From CAZPMO01 sp964587515 (GTDB lineage Bacteria; Pseudomonadota; Alphaproteobacteria; MPNO01), in assembly GCA_964587515.1 (NCBI GenBank), contig CAZPMO010000199.1, positions 1 to 8,549 of the forward strand: 8,549 nucleotides of DNA. The letters run 5' to 3'. This document shows positions 1 to 6,509 of this stretch, one piece after another (position 1 is the first letter of the stretch; each line of letters starts with the position of its first letter). Made by a program: the position numbers and the translations under genes. Under the pieces are notes generated by a model that was not told where the DNA came from, ran no database searches, and saw only the letters and a list, made by a program, of their open reading frames with translations.

Positions 1-812
1 TTTTGCCAGGGCTCGATCCAAAGGGTGTCCCACGGCACCTAAAAAATAGCATTCTGACGTTTGATTACAACAATTTTGATCAACTTAGTCGGTTGGTTCA
101 AGACCATGAGATTGGTGTAATCAAGATGGAAGTTCAGCGGAGTGAGCCGCCAAAAGATCAATTTCTCGAAAGAGTCCGAAGATTGGCTACAGATAAAAAC
201 ATTGTCCTGATCTTTGACGAATGCACTTCAGGGTTCCGTCAGACTTTTGGTGGTCTTCATAAAAAATATCAAGTTAATCCCGATATGGCTGTTTTTGGTA
301 AGGCCCTTGGTAATGGCTATGCGATTACCTCGGTCATCGGTCGTAGAGAAATTATGGAAGCAGCACAGTCTACTTTTATCAGTAGTACATTCTGGACTGA
401 GCGTATAGGTCCCGTTGCCGCCCTGAAAACCCTTGAGGTAATGGAGCGTGAAAAAACCTGGGAAGCGATCACGTCTATCGGGCTATCGATCCGTAAGGGT
501 TGGCAAAAGTTAGCTGATCGGCATGGACTCAAGATCGCTCATTGGGGGCTACCTGCACTGCCCGGCTTCACGATCCAAAGTGACAATGCGTTGGCCTACA
601 AAACCCTAATTACCCAGGAAATGCTGGGAAAGGGCTATCTGGCCGGCACTAGTGTTTACGTTTGTACAGAACATAAACCCGAATTCGTAGATGACTACTT
701 TGATGAAGTGAATTTAGTTTTTGGCCTCATCCGAGAATGCGAAAACGGTCGGAGCATTGATGACCTGTTGCGAGGACCTGTTTGCCACAGTGGGTTTAAA
801 CGTTTGAATTGA
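1..812 (+). CDS. Class III PLP-dependent aminotransferase (glutamate-1-semialdehyde aminomutase-like), 5' end missing
   Basis: This is the C-terminal part of a fold-type I, class III aminotransferase. Its open frame runs in from the window edge, so the TTG at position 3 is only the first possible codon and not a credible start. Numbering from that TTG, residues 71-79 read FDECTSGFR, whose D72 matches the aspartate that contacts the PLP pyridine nitrogen. K100 in FGKALGNGY matches the Schiff-base lysine. STFWTERIGP near 127-137 aligns with the cofactor-phosphate region of this family. About 269 residues are present, and family members are usually 420-450, so roughly the first third is missing. 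It ends 15 bp before the PseG fusion gene, so it is probably cotranscribed with it. Related enzymes in surface-sugar loci act on keto sugars or small keto acids. The substrate here is unknown. The family call is secure; a role in the nonulosonic acid pathway is inferred from context. Confidence 0.88.
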   Translation, partial: LPGLDPKGVPRHLKNSILTFDYNNFDQLSRLVQDHEIGVIKMEVQRSEPPKDQFLERVRRLATDKNIVLIFDECTSGFRQTFGGLHKKYQVNPDMAVFGKALGNGYAITSVIGRREIMEAAQSTFISSTFWTERIGPVAALKTLEVMEREKTWEAITSIGLSIRKGWQKLADRHGLKIAHWGLPALPGFTIQSDNALAYKTLITQEMLGKGYLAGTSVYVCTEHKPEFVDDYFDEVNLVFGLIRECENGRSIDDLLRGPVCHSGFKRLN

Positions 813-827
813 TGAAGCCCGATTGAC

Positions 828-3005
828 ATGAAAGTACTATTTCGTACTGACGCTTCCCTGCAGATCGGGTCCGGCCATGTGACGCGCTGCCTGACGCTCG
901 CTCATGCTTTGCGTCAGCGCGGGGCTAATTGTCAATTTGCCTGTCGCGCCCTTGAAGGGAATATGCTGGAGCAAATTCGACACCAGCGATTCGAGGCGTT
1001 GGTGTTGCCAAACGATAGTAGTGTCAATATCGAACTAGCTCCTGATGATGAAACGCTTGATCATGCCGACTGGCTTGGTGCCTGCTGGGAGGTTGATGCG
1101 GAGCAAACCATTAAGGCAATGGATGATTGGCGGCCAGACTGGCTAGTCGTCGACCATTATGCATTAGCTGCGCACTGGGAATCCATGTTTCGGCCACATT
1201 GTGACAGGATCATGGTGATTGATGATCTTGCTGATCGAGATCATGACTGTGATTTGTTGCTTGATCAGAATCTGATCGCGGACATGGAACATCGATACCA
1301 TAGTCACGTTTCGCCTGATTGTGCTCGTCTGCTTGGCCCCGGTTACGCGCTGTTGCAGTCAGAATATGCCGAGTTGCATCCTCGTACGCCACCGCGAACG
1401 GGATTAGTCCAGCACATTTTGGTTTACTTTGGTGGCGCAGATAAGCATAACCTCACAGGTCGCGCTATCGCGGCATTCTGCTCCTTAGATAGGCCCGACA
1501 TAACGCTCGATGTGGTGATCAATCCAGCCAGCCCGAATGCCGCAGTGGTCCGCGAACAGACGCAAGATCATCCTAACATTACGTTGCATGAGACATTGCC
1601 GAGTCTGGCACTACTCATGCTAAAGGCAGATCTGGCTATTGGGGCAGGAGGCGCGACTTCGTGGGAGCGCTGCTGCCTCGGTTTGCCATCACTGATCATC
1701 ACAATGGCTGAAAACCAGAAACCCATCGCGGCAGAACTGGATCGGCAACGCCTTGCGCATTGGCTAGGGGATCACGACACGGTCAATGAATTCTCCCTGA
1801 CGACTGCATTGAAAGATGCGCTTGATTCGAAAGGGATGGCCGACTGGTCGAATCGTTGCAGGAACACGGTTGATGCAAAAGGCACAGAGCGCGTGGCGGC
1901 CATTGTTTCACTCACGTCAAGTACCCAACTCAAAGCACGGCCTGCGTGCGTCGATGATGAGGACTTGCTGTTACAGTGGGCCAAGAACCCTTTGGTTCGA
2001 CAGAACGTCTTTAACCGCAAAGTCATTTCGCCAGAAGAGAATCGTGACTGGTTTTATAAGCGCCTGCGTGACCCTGATAACTGTAGAATTTACGTTGTAA
2101 AAACAGTAGAAGGTTTGCCGATCGGCCAAGTGCGTTTTGAGTTAACCGATGATAGCTGGGAGATAGATTTCGCACTTGATCCAGTCGCTCGTGATAAAGG
2201 GCTCGGAAAGAATCTGTTACAGGCTGCTATAAAAGTCTTTCGGCAGTCAATGAGTGGTGGACTGGTGTTCGGCAGGGTTAAGAAAGGTAATGTAGTCTCA
2301 CAAGAGGTATTTGAGGACTTCGCCTTCACGCCAGAAGAAGAGAAAGGGGAGGAAAGCAAAGCTATCGCTATCTGCTCCGATTCGGACAGCTGGATGAATG
2401 AGTATATTCCAGGACTGCTGCTGGAATGGTTGGCGATCGGGCATCAGTGTGCCTGGGTTAATTCATCCGCCGATTTATCTAACGGCGACCTCTGTTTTTA
2501 TTTGAGTTACGGCCGAATTGTGGATCAGCTGACTTGTGAAAAATACAAAAATAATCTTGTCATACATGCGAGTGATTTGCCTAGTGGAAGAGGGTGGTCG
2601 CCGACCAGTTGGATGATCTTGGAAGGTAAGCAGAGTATTCCTGTTACGCTTCTTGAGGTGGTGAAAAACGTTGATTCCGGGCCAATTTATGCCCAAGAGT
2701 GGATTGAATTGAAAAGCACAAGTCTGACGGACCAGTGGCGGGCCGAATTGGCAGACGCGACCTTACGTTTGGCAACAGACTTCGTCTCTAGATTTCCAGA
2801 ATCTTTAAATTCAGCGCATTGCCAGGAAGGTGAGGCTACTTACTATGCGAAACGTTGTCCCAAAGATAGTGAGCTGGATATCGATAAAACTCTTCGTGAT
2901 CAATTTAACCTGCTCCGGATCGTTGATAATGATAACTACCCGGCGTATTTTTTATATACAGGGAAAAAATTTGTTCTCCAAATTCGGGAAGAAGACTCAG
3001 AATAA
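828..3005 (+). CDS. pseG: PseG UDP-sugar hydrolase fused to a PseH-like GNAT acetyltransferase and a formyltransferase-like domain
   Basis: The 725-residue protein has three domains. Residues 1-360 are PseG, a GT-B-fold hydrolase that releases UDP from UDP-2,4-diacetamido-2,4,6-trideoxy-L-altrose. It carries IGSGHVTR at 13-20, with H17 at the catalytic histidine position, and the nucleotide-binding GAGGATSWE at 272-280. Residues about 366-505 are a GNAT domain: RPACVDDEDL opens it and RDKGLGKNLL at 455-464 is the acetyl-CoA loop. PseH uses this fold to acetylate the 4-amine. Residues about 510-725 resemble methionyl-tRNA and sugar formyltransferases, with H580 in IHASDLPSGRG, D616 in VDSGP and a TYYAKRCPKDSELD tail near 671-684. 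The Asn expected two residues before the His is V578. PseG alone is about 270-360 residues, so the extra length comes from fused domains in one uninterrupted frame. The ATG has only a weak Shine-Dalgarno sequence, but MKVLFRTDAS is a normal PseG N-terminus. PseG and GNAT are confident; the formyl donor and target position are inferred. Confidence 0.93.
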   Translation: MKVLFRTDASLQIGSGHVTRCLTLAHALRQRGANCQFACRALEGNMLEQIRHQRFEALVLPNDSSVNIELAPDDETLDHADWLGACWEVDAEQTIKAMDDWRPDWLVVDHYALAAHWESMFRPHCDRIMVIDDLADRDHDCDLLLDQNLIADMEHRYHSHVSPDCARLLGPGYALLQSEYAELHPRTPPRTGLVQHILVYFGGADKHNLTGRAIAAFCSLDRPDITLDVVINPASPNAAVVREQTQDHPNITLHETLPSLALLMLKADLAIGAGGATSWERCCLGLPSLIITMAENQKPIAAELDRQRLAHWLGDHDTVNEFSLTTALKDALDSKGMADWSNRCRNTVDAKGTERVAAIVSLTSSTQLKARPACVDDEDLLLQWAKNPLVRQNVFNRKVISPEENRDWFYKRLRDPDNCRIYVVKTVEGLPIGQVRFELTDDSWEIDFALDPVARDKGLGKNLLQAAIKVFRQSMSGGLVFGRVKKGNVVSQEVFEDFAFTPEEEKGEESKAIAICSDSDSWMNEYIPGLLLEWLAIGHQCAWVNSSADLSNGDLCFYLSYGRIVDQLTCEKYKNNLVIHASDLPSGRGWSPTSWMILEGKQSIPVTLLEVVKNVDSGPIYAQEWIELKSTSLTDQWRAELADATLRLATDFVSRFPESLNSAHCQEGEATYYAKRCPKDSELDIDKTLRDQFNLLRIVDNDNYPAYFLYTGKKFVLQIREEDSE

Positions 3006-3033
3006 TAATGAGACTGAAATAATCCGAGATAAT

Positions 3034-4077
3034 ATGTCCTTTACGATCAATAGTCGCCCAGTTGGCCATCAGTGCCCCCCCTACATTATTGCCGAGCTGT
3101 CTGGTAACCATAATGGTTCGCTGGAGCGCGCGCTTCAAACTATTGATGCGGCCCACCGTTGCGGGGCCGATGCAGTCAAGTTGCAGACCTATACAGCAGA
3201 CACGATGACGATCGATTGTGATGCGACAGATTTTGTGATCAAGGGTGGTTTATGGAATGGTTACAAGCTTTATGATCTTTACCAGTGGGCACATACGCCC
3301 TATGAATGGCACCAAGAGATATTTGAGCATGCGCGCAAGCGCGGCATTACCGTGTTTTCGACGCCTTTCGATGAGACAGCGGTTGACCTGCTTGAAAGTT
3401 TAAATGCTCCAGTCTACAAAATTGCATCTTTTGAGATAGTGGACCTGCCTCTGATTCGCTATACGGCAAGCACCGGTAAGCCGATGATCATGTCGACCGG
3501 GATGGCGAGCGAAGCAGAGATTGAAGAGGCGGTCACCACCGCGCGTGAGGCGGGTTGTAAGGATATGATCTTGCTCCATTGCATCAGCAGTTATCCAGCA
3601 CCAATGGATCAGGTCAACCTGCGGCAAATTCCTGTATTGGCCAAACGCTTTGACGTGCTGACCGGATTATCCGACCATACCATGGGTACAACAGCATCAG
3701 TAGCAGCAGTGGCCCTAGGTGCCTGTCTTATAGAAAAACATTTCACCTTGAGTCGTCAAGACAAAGGGCCGGATAGCGAGTTTTCGTTGGAGCCTGTAGA
3801 GCTGGAACACCTATCTGTGGAGGCGAAAGACGCGTGGTTGGCATTGGGTGCGACTGGGTTTAAACGTCAGAAGGCTGAGAAAGGTAGTGAGGTTTTTCGC
3901 CGGTCGATTTACTTTGTGAAAGATTTGCCTGAGGGGCATATTATCGGACCAGAGGATATTCGGCGGATTCGGCCTGGGATGGGGTTACCCCCAAAGTACT
4001 ACGACATAATCGCCGGCCGTAAAGTTAACCAGGATGTAAAAAAGGGCACACCGGTGGAGTGGGAGTTGATCAATTAG
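3034..4077 (+). CDS. pseI: Pseudaminic acid synthase PseI (NeuB family)
   Basis: This cytosolic enzyme condenses the free 2,4-diacylamido-trideoxy-altrose with phosphoenolpyruvate to give pseudaminic acid. The 347-residue length is normal for PseI. The TIM-barrel part carries IAELSGNHNG at 19-28, the form typical of PseI rather than sialic acid NeuB, then VKLQTYTADT at 48-57, H215 in GLSDHT and H236 in EKHFT. Both histidines correspond to the Mn ligands of NeuB. GPDSEFSLEP at 245-254 also favours PseI. Residues about 285-347 form the antifreeze-like SAF domain, including RRSIYFVKDLPEG. The frame is open upstream to 2830, but the ATG at 3034 is chosen because MSFTINSRPV gives the family N-terminus and the longer version would overlap the previous gene by 176 bp. 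A weak GAGA Shine-Dalgarno lies at 3026-3029. It starts 28 bp after the PseG fusion, matching successive pathway steps. N-acyl variants of the substrate are possible. Confidence 0.95.
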   Translation: MSFTINSRPVGHQCPPYIIAELSGNHNGSLERALQTIDAAHRCGADAVKLQTYTADTMTIDCDATDFVIKGGLWNGYKLYDLYQWAHTPYEWHQEIFEHARKRGITVFSTPFDETAVDLLESLNAPVYKIASFEIVDLPLIRYTASTGKPMIMSTGMASEAEIEEAVTTAREAGCKDMILLHCISSYPAPMDQVNLRQIPVLAKRFDVLTGLSDHTMGTTASVAAVALGACLIEKHFTLSRQDKGPDSEFSLEPVELEHLSVEAKDAWLALGATGFKRQKAEKGSEVFRRSIYFVKDLPEGHIIGPEDIRRIRPGMGLPPKYYDIIAGRKVNQDVKKGTPVEWELIN

Positions 4078-4097
4078 CAAGCAATGTGAGTTTTAGT

Positions 4098-4982
4098 GTG
4101 AAAATTTTAGTTACCGGTGCCAATGGGATGCTCGGCAATACTCTTTGTAGGCTCTTCACCTTCGATCATGAAGTGTATGCATTTCACAGGGATGTAAGAT
4201 CTTATACAGATTGCTCTGCTGCGTATCGTTTGGACTTACTTGAAGAAAATAAAGTAGAACGACTCTTTGATCAATTAGCACCGGATCTCGTAATTCATTG
4301 TGCCGGCCTGGCCGATATTGACGCTTGTGAAAGAGCCGCGGATCAAGCGTTGGCCACGAATGTTGTAGCGACAGAAAATGTGGCTCGCTATTGTCCTGTC
4401 AATACGCCACTGGTTTACATCTCGACCGACCAGGTTTACGGCGACGCCACCAATCACTTTGAAGGGGTAGTCGATCTTCGTCCTGTCAATATATATGGCC
4501 AAACCAAATTGCAGGCGGAAGAAATCATTCGCAAATTAAGACCCAATCATATCGTTATCCGAACCAATATTTTTGGTTGGAATACCAAGCCCGGAAAGAT
4601 CAGCGCTGCAGAATCGATTTATCGATCTCTGCGCGCTGGTGAAGCACTAACCCTATTTACTGATTACTTGTTTTCTCCAATTTACTCTAAAGTCGTGGGA
4701 GAAATAATTTTGCAGTTGGTTGCGAAAAAGTTTCGCGGAACGCTCAACGTAGGGTCGGTGAGTCCGTGCTCAAAATATCAGTTTGGGCAGGTCCTTGCTA
4801 AAATATTCGGCTTGGATTCGTCTTTGATAGCAGCTGGCAGCATTGGGGATCATGTATTTTCTGCGAAAAGGCCGAGCTGCCTGAATCTGAATGTCGATAA
4901 GGCCAGCGAAATGGGGATCGTTCTGCCGACTTATCAAGCCTCGTTAGAAAGATTTCGCCAAGATAACTATTGTGAGGCGTAA
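4098..4982 (+). CDS. Extended SDR sugar reductase, RmlD (dTDP-4-dehydrorhamnose reductase)-like
   Basis: This is a Rossmann-fold NAD(P)-dependent reductase of the RmlD branch, which reduces a 4-keto group on a nucleotide sugar. From the GTG at 4098 it has 294 residues, typical of the branch. It shows MKILVTGANGMLG at 1-13 (GxxGxxG cofactor loop), HCAGLADIDACE near 67-78, YISTDQVYG at 107-115 supplying the S/T, and NIYGQTK ending in catalytic Y133 and K137. The frame is open back to a GTG at 4059 inside pseI. The GTG at 4098 is preferred because the cofactor motif begins immediately and GTGAG at 4086-4090 is a suitable ribosome-binding site; a GTG at 4086 is a second candidate. No dTDP-glucose genes (rmlA, rmlB, rmlC) are in view, so the substrate may not be dTDP-4-keto-rhamnose. 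It lies 20 bp after pseI and 5 bp before the next gene. The family call is firm; the substrate is unknown. Confidence 0.87.
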   Translation: MKILVTGANGMLGNTLCRLFTFDHEVYAFHRDVRSYTDCSAAYRLDLLEENKVERLFDQLAPDLVIHCAGLADIDACERAADQALATNVVATENVARYCPVNTPLVYISTDQVYGDATNHFEGVVDLRPVNIYGQTKLQAEEIIRKLRPNHIVIRTNIFGWNTKPGKISAAESIYRSLRAGEALTLFTDYLFSPIYSKVVGEIILQLVAKKFRGTLNVGSVSPCSKYQFGQVLAKIFGLDSSLIAAGSIGDHVFSAKRPSCLNLNVDKASEMGIVLPTYQASLERFRQDNYCEA

Positions 4983-4987
4983 AAAAT

Positions 4988-6318
4988 ATGAGTAATAACG
5001 AGCTAGATAATAGCGAACTCCTTCAGTTTATTGAGCGTAATTATTTGAAGAATAGAACGATCGTTACTCAAGATATACCGGGTATTTTGGATGATATTGA
5101 AGGTGTTACGAATCTTGAAGTCATCAGGCACAGGTACCCTACAGGCGCTGATTGTTCTACATGGATCATTCCCCCACAGTGGGATGTGAGAGAGGCCTGG
5201 CTGAAGGATGAAGATGGAAAAATAATTGGCTCATACGATGACCATCCATTATTTCTTTGCCCGTATTCTTGCTCTGTTCATAAAACTATTTCAAAAGAAG
5301 AGTTATTGCCACATATAAATGTAGAACCAAAACAGCCTGATGCATATTCATATAATTGGCGGTATTCAAGTGACTACAGGCTAAGGCTAAAAGATTGGGG
5401 CATATCCCTTCCGGAAAACGTATTAAAAGGGATGGGGCATGGTCCTTTCGAAATATTTGCCGATGTAGAAGTAAAAGATAGTGAAATGTTAGTTGGTGAG
5501 ATATGTTTGCCAGGTGAGTCTGATGAGACATTTATATTTTTATCAGATTACTGTCATCCAGGCCAGGTGAATGACTCGTTTTCTGGGTTAGCTTTGTTTA
5601 TGAAGACTATGCATTACATAGCAAGTACTCCAAACAGAAAATACACCTACAAGATGCTAATAATGCCAGAAACAATTGGTTCTGCTGCGTATATCAGTAC
5701 ACAGGAAGAGACATTAAAGAACGCAAAAGGAGCGATGTTTTCTGAGATGGTTGGCTGGGGCAAGGATTGGTTTATAAAGGAAAGNNNNNNNNNNNNNNNN
5801 NNNNNNNNNCATATATGAATTTGCTAGCGAGGGAATGTGCTCGAAAATACACAGATCTGAATGTAAGTGAGTTTTTTAGCTTAATTGGGAATGATGAATA
5901 TATGTTTGACTCTGTCCAATCAAACATACCGACATTGTCACTCCAAAAATATCCATTCGAGGAATACCATACAAGCAATGATGAACCGTCACACTTTAAT
6001 ATGAATGATTTTCAGAGGGCATACGATATAAGTGTGCACATGTTTAATACGATCGAAAAAGATAGAAGGTATAAATTTACACATAGAGTACCGTTCTGGA
6101 TGACTCGTTATGATCTATATTCCGATGATCAGTATGAGCCCGAGGATTATCAACAAAGATTTAAGATAGTTTATCAATTACTTGATGGCAATAACTCTAA
6201 TCTGGAAATTGCTGATGCACTTGATTGTAACCTTGATGATATTCATTCATTCATTCTTGCTATGGCTGAAAATGGTTTAGTAAAAGAGTTACCAATGCAC
6301 TTTAAGAAGAGGGACTAA
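4988..6318 (+). CDS. DUF2172/DUF4910 M28-like metallopeptidase-fold protein with C-terminal winged helix, interrupted by an assembly gap
   Basis: The two halves on either side of the N run look like one protein of about 440 residues, close to the length I expect for DUF4910 proteins. Residues 58-110 match the inserted DUF2172 module (TWIIPPQWDVREAW, then DHPLFLCPYS). The M28-like core includes DYCHPGQVNDSFSG at 187-200, where H190 and D196 are likely zinc ligands, and MPETIGSAAYIS at 226-237 with E228. After the gap, EEYHTSNDEPSHF supplies another histidine. The last 50 or so residues resemble the HTH_47 winged helix (LEIADALDC, ending AENGLVKEL). No signal peptide or membrane segment is visible, so it is probably cytosolic. 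Genes of this family occur in surface-polysaccharide loci, but I know of no established reaction; hydrolysis of an amide on a sugar intermediate is only a guess. The gene is AT-richer than its neighbours. The reading frame differs across the gap, most simply because the gap length is nominal. Confidence 0.82.
5785..5809. other. Assembly gap (25 Ns)
   Basis: Twenty-five consecutive Ns lie inside the DUF4910 gene. The upstream frame reaches the gap with two bases of a codon (AG) and the downstream frame resumes needing one base before CA, so an intact gene requires a true gap length of 2 modulo 3. Twenty-five is 1 modulo 3, so the number of Ns is probably nominal or off by one or two. From memory of related proteins, only a few residues should be missing here. 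Confidence 0.97.
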
Positions 6319-6501
6319 TGAGACAGAGTATCACTATCAGTAAGAAAATCTTTCATGAGATAGGGCGCTCGGGTTTTCGGACAGTGCCCAAAGGTTTAGT
6401 GGCTGATCGTCTCTCGGGATGCTATGCCCGATCCATTAGATAATGGCCTCAAGGCTGTCCGGCGCTCTGACCGGATCAAGATTTTTGATGAATTTACCTA
6501 A
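6318..6501 (+). pseudogene. Small frame-disrupted ORF or gene remnant, unrecognised
   Basis: An ATG at 6318 overlaps the DUF4910 stop codon (TAATG), a typical translational-coupling arrangement, and opens a 41-codon frame ending at 6443 (MRQSITISKKIFHEIGRSGF at its start). A second frame containing AMPDPLDNGLKAVRRSDR runs to a stop at 6499-6501, just 8 bp before the next gene. Removing one G from the GGG at 6416-6418 joins both into a continuous 60-codon protein rich in Arg, Lys and Asp. It could be a small gene with a frameshift or sequencing error, or the two ends of a larger gene after an internal deletion. I do not recognise the product. There are no membrane segments or obvious motifs. 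Confidence 0.4.
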
Positions 6502-6509
6502 AGTAAAGT

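Noticed and set aside
2830..3033. Upstream extension of the pseI frame to an ATG at 2830
   Set aside because: It would overlap the PseG fusion gene, whose C-terminal formyltransferase tail is recognisable there, and the extra residues match nothing in PseI. The ATG at 3034 gives the family N-terminus.
791..3867. 13-bp direct repeat TGGGTTTAAACGT at 791-803 and 3855-3867
   Set aside because: Both copies lie inside genes and encode a GFKR peptide in unrelated proteins. A match of this length is roughly expected by chance in a window of this size.
4059..4097. GTG at 4059 as start of the RmlD-like reductase
   Set aside because: It would add 13 residues before the cofactor-binding strand and overlap pseI. 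The GTG at 4098 gives the standard MKILVTGANG start with a nearby ribosome-binding site.
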